A DNA stretch of 64,000 bases, taken from the NCBI RefSeq assembly GCF_003076455.1, contig NZ_CP020918.1:3694001-3758000 (forward strand). Reading direction: 5' to 3'. This DNA comes from Flavobacterium faecale. Lineage in GTDB: Bacteria > Bacteroidota > Bacteroidia > Flavobacteriales > Flavobacteriaceae. Below the pieces are notes generated by a model. That model searched no databases, was not told the origin of the DNA, and saw only the letters and a program-made list of their open reading frames with translations. Below, in pieces: positions 53,404 through 62,144 of this stretch (its first letter is position 1; each line of letters opens with the position of its first letter). A program made the position numbers and the translations under genes.

Positions 53404-54938
53404 TCTTCTATAAATATTTCATAATAAGTACGTTCTATATCCTTTACTTCTGCTTCTTCCAAAGCCGAAAACTCTTTACTCAGGGCACGATTTGATAATT
53501 TACCTTCTCCTTGTTCTAGAAAACGAACCAACAACCCCACCACATCATCTGGCATTTCGTATCTGTCATCAATAAACCGCTTAAACGCATCGTATTTTCG
53601 CAAATAATCAACCTCAGCAGGAATTATATTTACTACGGTGTCATGTACACAATCATATAGAAATTCGGCTTGATCTGTAGCATCAAAATATCGGTAATAG
53701 TCTATGGTATTACTATGTATTGCTACATTTTTGTCAGGCGAAGTTTTCCAATCTATTTGCTCTAAAACAGGATGCGAATAGGATTCTAATGTTTTGCTGT
53801 AATCATTGATATGTGATAAGATTGACGCCGAAACAGGAAAAATCATTCCTTGCTCAGTATAGTGCATCTTTGCCAATATGTGGTGAATAATATAGCGGTG
53901 CAAACGACCATTTCCGTCGATAAAGGGATGCATAAAAACAAATCCAAAGGCAATTTTGGTAGCAACAAGAACAGGGTCTAGTTCCGAATGGATAAGAATT
54001 TCTTTGGTGGCAAATAATCCGCTTAATAGTTCTTCTAGATCTTCTTGTTTTGCCGAAATATGGTCTGGAATAGGTTCGCCCGTTTCGCGATCACGATCAC
54101 CTACAAATCCTTGTTGTGTTCGAATACCCATTATTGTAAAACGCTTACTCTCTATCACCAATTGTTGCAATCGGGTTAGTTCCTCTATCGTTAAGGTATT
54201 TACCCCCGCTTGCCCTATAGCATTTCCCCAGCGTGCAGCCCGATTGTTTCTAGGCGTTTCTCCTTCTATGGTAAAAGAGGCTTTGGAATCTTTTAGTAAT
54301 AAATAAGCCGATGCTCGTTGGAGCACGTCTTTGTGCATTCGTTCTAAGTAGGCATTTTTTTGTTTTCCAATGTTCGACTGGATGTAGTGTTCTAACTTTT
54401 CTGTTTTTCGAATGATAGGACAAAATAGAACCGAACCAGGCAAATTATTGATAATTCGGTGGCGTGGCGAACTGATGCCTGCAATGGCGTATTGTAATTT
54501 TTCGTCGATTAACGGAATCGCTTTTTTAATGGTCAAATCAGGAATGTCTAATTTTTCGCCCTGCAACCATTCGTACAGAAACCATATTTTGCGACTGTAA
54601 ATTCCTGTTGGCTCTATTTTTAAGAGTGCTAAGAGCTCTTCTGTTGTTATTTTTTCGAATAATTTCTTGAAGAACAACAAATTAATCCCTTCGTATTTTA
54701 AGGCAAAAACTAGATGCTTATATAAAGTATCTTCAAAGGCATTTCGAGAGGAAAAGACCTTCCAGTTTTTGGTACTATAATTTCTTCTTTTAAAACTAAT
54801 AAGTGCTAGTTGTTCTGGAAAAGGGACTGCCAGATCTACACCATTAAGAATTGCCCCATAACCCACAAGCAAACCTTCTTCGGGTGTTGTTTTACCTTGA
54901 AAAACGCTTATCTTATGTGAATACTGCTGGTGTAACAT
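53400..54938 (-). CDS. Second Fic-domain protein, inserted in the type I operon
   Basis: A 512-residue Fic-family protein. The Fic core HPFIDGNGRLHRY is intact (about residue 315-327), with an upstream AGVNTLTIEELTRLQQLVIE helix region and STIEGETPRNNRA (a possible inhibitory (S/T)xxxE(G/N) motif). The C-terminus is helical and lacks a known domain. Its stop codon lies in the 69-bp repeat at the hsdR start, and three tandem GGAAAAACAGGTATTTAT-like boxes lie just upstream. It is a mobile passenger rather than an original member of the type I operon. Confidence 0.8.
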   Translation of the reverse strand: MLHQQYSHKISVFQGKTTPEEGLLVGYGAILNGVDLAVPFPEQLALISFKRRNYSTKNWKVFSSRNAFEDTLYKHLVFALKYEGINLLFFKKLFEKITTEELLALLKIEPTGIYSRKIWFLYEWLQGEKLDIPDLTIKKAIPLIDEKLQYAIAGISSPRHRIINNLPGSVLFCPIIRKTEKLEHYIQSNIGKQKNAYLERMHKDVLQRASAYLLLKDSKASFTIEGETPRNNRAARWGNAIGQAGVNTLTIEELTRLQQLVIESKRFTIMGIRTQQGFVGDRDRETGEPIPDHISAKQEDLEELLSGLFATKEILIHSELDPVLVATKIAFGFVFMHPFIDGNGRLHRYIIHHILAKMHYTEQGMIFPVSASILSHINDYSKTLESYSHPVLEQIDWKTSPDKNVAIHSNTIDYYRYFDATDQAEFLYDCVHDTVVNIIPAEVDYLRKYDAFKRFIDDRYEMPDDVVGLLVRFLEQGEGKLSNRALSKEFSALEEAEVKDIERTYYEIFIEE

Positions 54939-54960
54939 GAGGTACTTTTTAGATTATATA

Positions 54961-55026
54961 GGAAAAATAGGTATTTATATGGAAAAACAGGTATTTATTT
55001 GCGTTTATTTGTAAAAACAGGTATTT
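54961..55026 (-). promoter_or_regulatory. Three direct repeats upstream of the inserted fic gene
   Basis: GGAAAAATAGGTATTTAT at 54961-54978, GGAAAAACAGGTATTTAT at 54981-54998 and GTAAAAACAGGTATTT at 55011-55026. Spacing is 20 and 30 bp (about two and three turns), a pattern of operator iterons. On the minus strand they precede the fic start at 54938 by 22 bp. Confidence 0.6.
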
Positions 55027-55044
55027 TAAATGTTAGTTTTAAAA

Positions 55045-55113
55045 GCCTAAACCCTGCAATTGCTGGATTAGGTTGTTTTCTAATTGTAACTCGGATTGAT
55101 GTGCCATAGTTAT
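55045..55113 (-). repeat. 69-bp repeat, copy 2 (vestigial hsdR start)
   Basis: On the minus strand it reads ATG and 21 more codons, MAHQSELQLENNLIQQLQGL, then a stop. This is the hsdR start left behind when the fic module entered. The stop of the 196-aa gene lies 2 bp before this ATG, as it would have before the insertion. Confidence 0.85.
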
Positions 55114-55700
55114 CTCCTTTGAAATAATGATAATTCTAATTCTGCTAGACTGTGATTAGCAAATAATTCTTTTTTACTTATTAATTCACGTGCACTATTC
55201 ATTACCTTCAAATAATGATTTTCATCTGTAAATTGTGTCCAAGCTTTTAATTCCAGTCCTTTAATCCCTAAAGCTTTCAGTTCTTTATTCAACAGTTCTT
55301 GAATGATTCGATCTACTGGAAAATGCGGTGGAGATTGGATATGTCCCAATGACCACATGTACTTTAGATAGAGATTTAGCATTTTTTGCGCTATGCCAAA
55401 ATTGATTTTCTCATTATTAAACAGTTCCGAAAAATTAGAACTATAATCACTTACTCTTTTAATATTTTCAATATGCTCAGTATCACTGACCATTATTGTT
55501 TTATAACTATCTAAGATCGTGTCTTCTATAAAAGATCTAATACTTTTTTTGAAAACTCCTTTTTTTTGTTCTTCCTGATCCTTCGATCTATAAATATTTG
55601 ATCTTTGAAAAGCGCCGCCAAAAGTTAAGATCCAAATTTCATTTTGAATAAAATCGTATTGTAGTTTCTGTAATACTGTCATAATACTTTTTTTAAACAA
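55110..55700 (-). CDS. Hypothetical protein in the type I operon (196 aa)
   Basis: A soluble, helical 196-residue protein with no recognised domain. The start is either at 55700 or the internal ATG at codon 7. It overlaps the end of hsdS by 8 bp, so it is translated with it. Before the fic insertion it abutted hsdR. It might modulate restriction or be an accessory defence protein. Confidence 0.6.
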   Translation of the reverse strand: MFKKSIMTVLQKLQYDFIQNEIWILTFGGAFQRSNIYRSKDQEEQKKGVFKKSIRSFIEDTILDSYKTIMVSDTEHIENIKRVSDYSSNFSELFNNEKINFGIAQKMLNLYLKYMWSLGHIQSPPHFPVDRIIQELLNKELKALGIKGLELKAWTQFTDENHYLKVMNSARELISKKELFANHSLAELELSLFQRR

Positions 55701-56904
55701 ACATTTGTTGCAACAACCCTTTTTTCCAAATCGTGCTTTGGTCTATTTGTTCTTGGCAATGATTGATTTTTTCATCGATGGCAGATAGAAAATTTGCGAT
55801 TTTCGTTTGTTCGGGTAATGAAGGGAAAGGAATTTCAAATAATTTATATTCTTCTGCATTAATTCCAGGTTGTCCAGACCTCATTGACATTACTTTGATC
55901 CATTTATCATAATTGTACGTTTGCATATACAAATAAATAAAAGAAGGAATTGCATGTTTCACATGGAAACGAATAAGGAAACCTGCAAAATATAAAATCC
56001 CATCTTCTTCACGGTACAAATAACTTTTACCAACACTAGCTCCAGTTCGTGCGAATAATAAATCTCCTATTTTAACTCTAAATTTATCTTCTAATTTTCC
56101 ATTAGGAGACGTGGCCTTATCCATATTCAACCCATTTGAGGATTCTTCGATATCAGTTATTCGTAAATATTTATTTTTACCATCATAAGTAGTAGCTGCT
56201 GCATTCATTCCATATGAAATATTTATACAAACCTCCCCCAACTTTTTCTCTTCCCAATCCGCAAAGTCATTGCCATTATCATCTTTAAACCTTAATTCTT
56301 GAGCGAAAATTTGCTGCATCACGCCTTTTTTGTATTGCTCCAAAAGGGTTTTCTTTTGGTTTAGGGCGGTCAATTTTTCGTCGACTGCGGTGAGGAAATT
56401 GGCGATTTTGGTTTGCTCGGGAAGGGATGGTAAAAGAAAAATAGTTTCCCTTAACGTTTTTAATGATAAATTTTTTATCGTTGAACCCGTTAACTCAGTA
56501 ATGAAGAAATTTTGAATTTTATCTGTGTGAAAAGTATGAAAATAAAAATCTGTAGATTCTTTAAAATTAAAATAACCAACACTTTTACCAAGCATCACTT
56601 TTTCATTGTTATATTTTGAAATACTCCCAATTGTGCCATTCAAAGAAATTAATATGCTATTCTCGTTAAGACTTTTATTATTTTTAGCAAAAATTTTATA
56701 ATCTACTTTTTTGGTTTTTTCTGTAACTTCAATTTTACCGTTTGTTAGATTATTACCATTTATAAAATATATATCTGAATCTTCAGAATAGACAGGTGTC
56801 CCATGTAAACCATCACCAATTTTTGCGGTTAATTCCCCTAATTTTATTTCTTCCCATTCCCCCGCAAACTCAGGAAAACGTACTTGTGGTATCAAATTTT
56901 TCAT
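55693..56904 (-). CDS. hsdS: Type I restriction specificity subunit
   Basis: A 403-residue HsdS with two target-recognition domains, each followed by a conserved helix: LPSLPEQTKIANFLTAVDEK (about 155-174) and LPSLPEQTKIANFLSAIDEK (about 358-377). The near-identical central and C-terminal repeats place the two half-site readers in the usual pseudo-symmetric fold. It is complete. The two TRDs are different, so the recognition site is bipartite and asymmetric. Confidence 0.9.
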   Translation of the reverse strand: MKNLIPQVRFPEFAGEWEEIKLGELTAKIGDGLHGTPVYSEDSDIYFINGNNLTNGKIEVTEKTKKVDYKIFAKNNKSLNENSILISLNGTIGSISKYNNEKVMLGKSVGYFNFKESTDFYFHTFHTDKIQNFFITELTGSTIKNLSLKTLRETIFLLPSLPEQTKIANFLTAVDEKLTALNQKKTLLEQYKKGVMQQIFAQELRFKDDNGNDFADWEEKKLGEVCINISYGMNAAATTYDGKNKYLRITDIEESSNGLNMDKATSPNGKLEDKFRVKIGDLLFARTGASVGKSYLYREEDGILYFAGFLIRFHVKHAIPSFIYLYMQTYNYDKWIKVMSMRSGQPGINAEEYKLFEIPFPSLPEQTKIANFLSAIDEKINHCQEQIDQSTIWKKGLLQQMFV

Positions 56905-56906
56905 GG

Positions 56907-57890
56907 TTAGTTTTTGGGTTTGATGATTTTGTTCACTTTTTCTAAATTTTCAATAAAATGTTTTTCAACCTGACTCAAGCCGTCTCTGGTTTGTAATTTG
57001 TATTTTTCATATTCACCATTGGCTTTTTCAATAGCTTGTTTATGACTTATTGTACCTGAATGCAGTAGTATTTGATTGCCAGTAAGTTGTATAAACTCAT
57101 CTAGTTTTTCAATCCAATTGGTCATATACATTGGTTTTTGATTTAGTGCTTGCAGTTCTGCTATATCTAAATAAGCAGTGACAATTCTATTCAAAATATT
57201 TAGTTCCTCTTCATTCAGATAGTTTTTAGCAATTTCTGTTTCTTGTTTGTTAGGTTTATTACCTTTAAAGCTAGTTAAACCCAAATTGGTTTTGGAAGCA
57301 TCAATACGTTTGTAAATTATTTCGGCTGCAGTGCGTCCGTGTGCCGCCCAATGCATTTTATTTTGTATCGTTTGAAAAAACAAAATAGAACTTTCGGCTT
57401 TTGGATCATAATCTATGCTGCTTGCATAAATATCCAACACTTTGCGCCAAAACACTTTTTCTGACGAACGGATGTCTCTAATTCGAGCTAATAACTCCTC
57501 AAAATAGTTGCCACCTCCAGTTTGCTTTAGCATATCATCGTTCATAGTAAAACCCTTTACTATATACTCACGAAGTCTAGCCGTAGCCCATTGACGGAAT
57601 TTAGTACCCTGTAAACTTTTTACGCGATAGCCTACAGAAATAATAACATCAAGATTGTAAAATTTTACAGGTTTGTCAGAATTTGCAATGTGCAAATTTT
57701 GCACATTGCTTTTTTCGTCCAATTCATTTTCCGAAAAAATATTGCTTATGTGCTTTGTAATTACAGTCCTGTCTTTTCCAAAAAGTTCTGCCATTTGTGC
57801 TTGTGTAAGCCAAACCGTTTCATTTTCGAGGCGAGTTTGAATTTTAGTCTCACCATCCTCCGTTTGGTATAATAGTATTTGACTTTCCAT
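56907..57890 (-). CDS. rhuM: RhuM-family protein
   Basis: A 327-residue protein of the RhuM (virulence RhuM) family, frequent as a passenger between hsdM and hsdS in type I loci. The start MESQILLYQTEDGETKIQTR, WLTQAQMAELFGKDRTVITK (an HTH-like segment) and VISVGYRVKSLQGTKFRQWA are diagnostic. The HTH-like part suggests nucleic-acid binding. A gap of 2 bp to hsdS and 1 bp to hsdM shows tight coupling. Its role is not established. Confidence 0.85.
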   Translation of the reverse strand: MESQILLYQTEDGETKIQTRLENETVWLTQAQMAELFGKDRTVITKHISNIFSENELDEKSNVQNLHIANSDKPVKFYNLDVIISVGYRVKSLQGTKFRQWATARLREYIVKGFTMNDDMLKQTGGGNYFEELLARIRDIRSSEKVFWRKVLDIYASSIDYDPKAESSILFFQTIQNKMHWAAHGRTAAEIIYKRIDASKTNLGLTSFKGNKPNKQETEIAKNYLNEEELNILNRIVTAYLDIAELQALNQKPMYMTNWIEKLDEFIQLTGNQILLHSGTISHKQAIEKANGEYEKYKLQTRDGLSQVEKHFIENLEKVNKIIKPKN

Positions 57891-57891
57891 A

Positions 57892-59454
57892 TTAAAAAGG
57901 AGTTACAATATTCAATTCGGCACAAAAATCGGCTATGGTTTTGTCGGTCGTGGCTATTTGTTGGTCTAGGGTTTTAATTTCGAGAGCGATGGCGTTGATA
58001 TCGATGCGGGCTTCGGCCTCGAAGGTGTCTACGTAGCGCGGGATATTCAAATTATAATCGTTTTCGGCAATCATGGTCAAATTGGCGATATGCGAATATT
58101 TATCCTCGGGCGTACGGTTTTTATAAGTTGTGATTATTTTAGCAATATGTTCCTCTAGGAGTACATTTTGGGTTTTTACCTTGTCAAAATGTTGGCTGGC
58201 GTCTATAAATAAAACATCATCGGGGTTTTGGCGTGTTTTTTTGAGCACCAAAATACAAGTTGGAATCGAGGTTCCGTAAAAAATATTGGCGGGAAGGCCA
58301 ATCACGGCATCGAGGTAATTTTTGTCTTCGATTAGGTATTTACGAATGTGACCTTCGGCACCGCCACGAAACAAAACGCCGTGGGGCAAAACGATAGCCA
58401 TGGTTCCGTTGTCGTCCAATTGATGGACCATGTGTTGCACAAAGGCAAAATCGGCTTTGCTTGATGGCGCTAGTTTTCCGTAGGCCGAGAAACGTTCGTC
58501 AGTCATAAAAAGTGGGCTCGCACTCCAGTTGGCCGAGAAAGGCGGATTGGCAACAATGGCTTCAAAACGCTGATCGATGTGTTGCGGACGCTCCAAGGTA
58601 TCTTCGTTCTTGATGTCGAAGCGTTTGTAGTGTACGTCGTGCATGATCATGTTCATACGACAAAGGTTGTAGGTCGTAGGATTCATTTCTTGGCCGTAAA
58701 ATTCGCTTACGTCTTTGACTTCTTTGGCCACACGCAACAATAAGGAACCCGAGCCACAAGTAGGATCGTAAACGCTTTTTAGTTTGTCTTTGCCCACGGT
58801 TACCAGTTGCGCCAATACGCTAGAGACTTGTTGTGGGGTGTAGAACTCGCCTGCTTTTTTTCCTGCCCCACTGGCAAATTGCCCAATGAGGTATTCGTAC
58901 GCATCACCCAAAACATCGGAGTCGGTGTTTTCTAGGTCGAAATCTATTTCGTCCAGATGTGTAAGGACTTTTACGATGAGTTCGTTTTTGTCGTTTTCAG
59001 ACTTTCCAAGTTTGTGCGAGGTTAAGTCCAAATCAGAAAACAAGTTTCCGAAATCTTCTTCGCTCTCATACCCCATGGTACTTTGCTCAATGTGGGTAAG
59101 CACTTTGGCAAGGTCACCTAGGATAAAATTGTTTTTTCCGCCTGCGTTACCACGACGTGCGAGTTCAGAAAACAACTCTGACGGCTCTAGGAAGAAACCA
59201 AGTTTATCAATAGCCAATTGCTTTAGTTCTTCGAGCAAAAGAGCTTCGTCTGGATGGCCTTCAACTTGTGAAAAGGTCAATCCGTCGGGTTGTAAGATGG
59301 TGTTGGCATACAAATCCATCTTGGTGCTCAGGTATTTGTAAAAAATGAATCCTAATATATAATCACGGAAATCATCGGCGTCCATTTTGCCACGTAGGGT
59401 GTTTGCGATGTTCCAGAGTTGTTGTTCTAATTTTTGTTTTTGTTCGGCTGCCAT
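57892..59454 (-). CDS. hsdM: Type I restriction-modification N6-adenine methylase
   Basis: A 520-residue HsdM. It has the HsdM N-terminal helical domain (LEQQLWNIANTLRGKMDADD), AdoMet motif I VYDPTCGSGSLLLRV, and catalytic motif IV IVANPPFSANW (NPPF). It methylates one adenine on each strand of the HsdS-defined site. It is the first gene of the operon. GC is locally higher (58.0-59.4 kb), unlike the surrounding genes, which suggests a different origin or codon selection. Confidence 0.93.
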   Translation of the reverse strand: MAAEQKQKLEQQLWNIANTLRGKMDADDFRDYILGFIFYKYLSTKMDLYANTILQPDGLTFSQVEGHPDEALLLEELKQLAIDKLGFFLEPSELFSELARRGNAGGKNNFILGDLAKVLTHIEQSTMGYESEEDFGNLFSDLDLTSHKLGKSENDKNELIVKVLTHLDEIDFDLENTDSDVLGDAYEYLIGQFASGAGKKAGEFYTPQQVSSVLAQLVTVGKDKLKSVYDPTCGSGSLLLRVAKEVKDVSEFYGQEMNPTTYNLCRMNMIMHDVHYKRFDIKNEDTLERPQHIDQRFEAIVANPPFSANWSASPLFMTDERFSAYGKLAPSSKADFAFVQHMVHQLDDNGTMAIVLPHGVLFRGGAEGHIRKYLIEDKNYLDAVIGLPANIFYGTSIPTCILVLKKTRQNPDDVLFIDASQHFDKVKTQNVLLEEHIAKIITTYKNRTPEDKYSHIANLTMIAENDYNLNIPRYVDTFEAEARIDINAIALEIKTLDQQIATTDKTIADFCAELNIVTPF

Positions 59455-60042
59455 TAATTGTAATTAATCAAATTTGTTTAAGAGTTCTAAGGTAGTATAA
59501 TTGAAAAGGTAACGCTTGTAAAAAGGCTAAATTTAAAATGCTCTACCACGTCTTATTTTTATTTCTTAGTTGACTTGTAAATAAACGCATTTTTGTAGCG
59601 TTAGGCAATACCCAGTTTTAGTGATATTTTTAAAGTTTGTACCAATAACCCATCAGGTTTATTAAAGATATTTTATAAAAAATGCGGAGACTGACTACTT
59701 CTTTTCAGATTCTTGGGATTAGTGCAAACGAATCATTAACACACCTCTAAATAAACAGCTTTTAATCAGGTCGTTACAAACATTATAAGTCCATTAAACA
59801 TCTTAGATTCCTTTGTCACCCTAAAATGGAATTTACAATAAAAGGCCCCTGAGTTGAAAGGTACAGTTCTAAGAGACTAACCTTCGAGAAATACTACAAC
59901 AAAGTTAGGTAATAGGCTTCGGTTCGCTAGCAAAAAATTCCCCCATAAATACTCGGGTTCCCCTCCCTTTATTGCGTTGCTTTTTGCACTCGCTCGCCCA
60001 TGACCTTTCGAGTTCTATTATTAATCTTTAATTTTAGAAATC
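59455..60042. other. Intergenic region between hsdM and the RadC-like gene
   Basis: About 590 bp holding the promoters of two divergent genes. There is a half-copy of the AATGCGG motif at 59683-59690 and a GC-richer patch near 59.93-60.0 kb (CGGTTCGCTAGC, CTCGGGTTCCCC). I looked for a tRNA there and did not find a cloverleaf. No ORF is supported. Confidence 0.4.
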
Positions 60043-60513
60043 ATGGAAAATCATGCTAAAAATCCAAATTGGGGTACCGTTTCAGAAATCCAATTGCATT
60101 ACAAATCAAGAGTAAAAGCAGCAGAACGTCCTCTAATCACATCCTCTAAATCTGCTTATCAAATTGCTTTACAGATTTGGAATCCCAATACAATTGAATT
60201 CTTTGAGGAATTTAAAATCTTACTATTAAACAATAGCAACAAAGTACTAGGTGCTTATGAAATATCATCAGGTGGTATCACTGGAACCGTAGTAGATATA
60301 AGATTGATATTTGCTGCAGCTCTAAAAGCCAATGCTACTGGGATCATTATGATTCACAACCATCCCTCAGGTAAACTAATCGCCTCAGAAGCTGACAAAC
60401 AAATTACTGCCAAGGTTAAAGCAGCCAGTAAAATTCTTGATATCCAATTATTAGATCATTTAATTATTACTCCAGAGAACTATTATTCATTTACAGATGA
60501 AGGGGCTTTATAG
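60043..60513 (+). CDS. radC: RadC-like JAB/MPN-domain protein
   Basis: A 156-residue protein with the JAB1/MPN metalloprotease-like domain of RadC: GAYEISSGGITGTVVDIRLI, then MIHNHPSGKLIASEADKQIT (HxH...D metal site), ILDIQLLDHLIITPENYYSF. The short form lacks the N-terminal HhH region of chromosomal RadC and is common on mobile elements of Bacteroidota. Its biochemical role in DNA repair is uncertain. It is intact and stands alone on the plus strand. Confidence 0.85.
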   Translation: MENHAKNPNWGTVSEIQLHYKSRVKAAERPLITSSKSAYQIALQIWNPNTIEFFEEFKILLLNNSNKVLGAYEISSGGITGTVVDIRLIFAAALKANATGIIMIHNHPSGKLIASEADKQITAKVKAASKILDIQLLDHLIITPENYYSFTDEGAL

Positions 60514-60781
60514 CCCCTTTTTACACTAAAGACAAGATAGCTGCTTACAGTAGATATGGGAATAGAAATAGGTCATTTGATTATATCTTCGACTCTTAAA
60601 GATTTATGTAATTAGTACCATTTATGATCGGTAATTTAACGAGAATAAAAATGGAATAGTAAATTAACCACGGAATTCTTTTTTGTCCTAATCCAATATA
60701 CATTCAACAGCAAATTACACTATTATTTTCGCGATAAAAGTTTTTTTTAGTAACTTTTAAAGAATAATTGTTTGAAATCAT

Positions 60782-61553
60782 GGCTCTGTCGCATCTGCCA
60801 TATAAATCCAAGAGTAATCAGCTACCCGAAAATTATGCAGTCAATTTCCAAAATGATTTGAACATACTTGTACCTAGCTTAAGCATCTGATTCTTTCTCA
60901 ACATGTGTACCTCTTCAATTCCCCCTAAGGTTCTTTTGGAGGACTCAAAACTTTTAAAATCAAAACCGTTTTGTATCCGCCATAGTATAAAACGATGATC
61001 CTGCTCAACAATAGTATTGAGATATTTAAATTGCCTAATGTTTATATTCGAAAATGATCGTTTGTTGTAACCCCTATTACGCTGATGTTAGAGCCGCTTT
61101 TGTCTATATTTATTACCTTTGGACGGCAGTTATTATTTATTGCTTTAATTAGGTGTCACTGCGCACTCATTCTTTGTCTTCTTTGACTCAGAAGAAAATA
61201 TACCTTATTACCCAACTTATCAAAAGCCCGATATAAGTAATACCAGACAAATTTTTCCTTTATATAAGTTTCATCAATTCGCCAGCTGGCGCCTACTCTA
61301 TTCTTTCTCTTTTTGATTTGTGATTCAATCAAAAGTGCAAATTTAACAACCCAACGCTGAACCGTAGCATGATCAACTGCTATTCCACGCATTTTCACTA
61401 TTTCTTCAACTTCCTTATAACTTGATGTAAATCTCAATTTGAAACAAACGGCCTCAAGAATAATAGCTTAGGAATAACAATGATCTTTGGTATTCATTTA
61501 ATATCTTTTGAAGCTCTAAAGATAATAGTTATTAAACAGACGCGACAGAATCC
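60782..61553 (-). mobile_element. IS6-family element, degenerate
   Basis: Ends match as inverted repeats: GGCTCTGTCGCATCTG at 60782 and, reverse-complemented at 61553, GGATTCTGTCGCGTCTG. Total length of 772 bp is slightly short for the family. No 8-bp target duplication is visible (GAAATCAT on the left, TTACAAAC on the right), so it is old or rearranged. Confidence 0.75.
60833..61497 (-). pseudogene. IS6-family transposase, multiply disrupted
   Basis: The transposase can be followed across frames: MNTKDHCYS then a TAA; LRFTSSYKEVEEIVKMRGIA with the HTH; WRIDETYIKEKFVWYYLYRA with the first catalytic aspartate; and, after a frameshift and deletion around 61.05-61.17 kb, LNTVEQDHRFILWRIQNGFD with the catalytic glutamate, ending MFKSFWKLTA. 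The middle part with the second aspartate is damaged. It cannot be functional. Confidence 0.8.
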
Positions 61554-61555
61554 TT

Positions 61556-61820
61556 ACAAACTACTTCAGAAATGGTAATAGCTATACTACCTAAAAGCTT
61601 TTTCGCAATTATAATAGTTTTCTCATTACAAAACTCACAAAGAGCTATTCCTTTGGTTTTATTTGATCGAGTTATTCAAATATGTCGGATGAATATTCAA
61701 AATTTTAGCTAAATCTTATATTTTAAAATAAGTGTCCGTTTTAGCAGAAGTAATATCTTCTAAATGCATCTCAAGTTCATCTAAAAATATTTTCGTTATC
61801 TCGTCTGTTCTTTTATTCAT
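61556..61820 (-). pseudogene. AraC-type HTH regulator remnant cut by the IS6 copy
   Basis: From ATG at 61820 the frame reads MNKRTDEITKIFLDELEMHL, then two in-frame stops within TYFKI(stop)DLAKILNIHPTYLNN, and after a frame change ALCEFCNEKTIIIAKKLLGS. This is the first HTH and linker helix of an AraC-type domain. The IS6 element follows directly, so the insertion or later decay removed the rest. Confidence 0.55.
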
Positions 61821-61934
61821 ATCTGGTTATATTGCCATTTAATTATTTTTATTCTAGAAGTGAGACAATCTAATCATTATAAAAAAAATTGAGTTTTAGG
61901 AAATTAATTTTATAATTTTTTTATTTTAAAATAA

Positions 61935-62144
61935 TTATAAAAGTTCTTCGCAGTAAAAACCTATTGCTGTTATCTTTTCGATAATTAAATGAGTACTATT
62001 TTTCTTAGTATCAATTCTTAGAATATTATCGCAGTCTTCTAAATCAAAATTCCAGTTAGTTTTATGGAAAATGCTGTTCAACATAGGTTCAACAATATCT
62101 ATCTTATGAATAGTGTCTATATTTGTTTTAAATACTAAAATCAT
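61935..62144 (-). CDS. Small HMA-like protein downstream of thrS
   Basis: A 69-residue protein: MILVFKTNIDTIHKIDIVEP, then WNFDLEDCDNILRID and ITAIGFYCEELL. The beta-alpha-beta-beta-alpha-beta rhythm matches heavy-metal-associated domains, but the CxxC metal site is absent; only two separate cysteines remain. Its ATG follows the thrS stop with no gap (TAAATG), so it is translationally coupled. It is probably a genomic backbone gene. Confidence 0.6.
   Translation of the reverse strand: MILVFKTNIDTIHKIDIVEPMLNSIFHKTNWNFDLEDCDNILRIDTKKNSTHLIIEKITAIGFYCEELL

Noticed and set aside
59930..60000. A tRNA gene as insertion target near 59.95 kb
   Set aside because: The GGTTCGCTAGC and GGGTTCCCC pieces do not form a cloverleaf with acceptor and anticodon stems.
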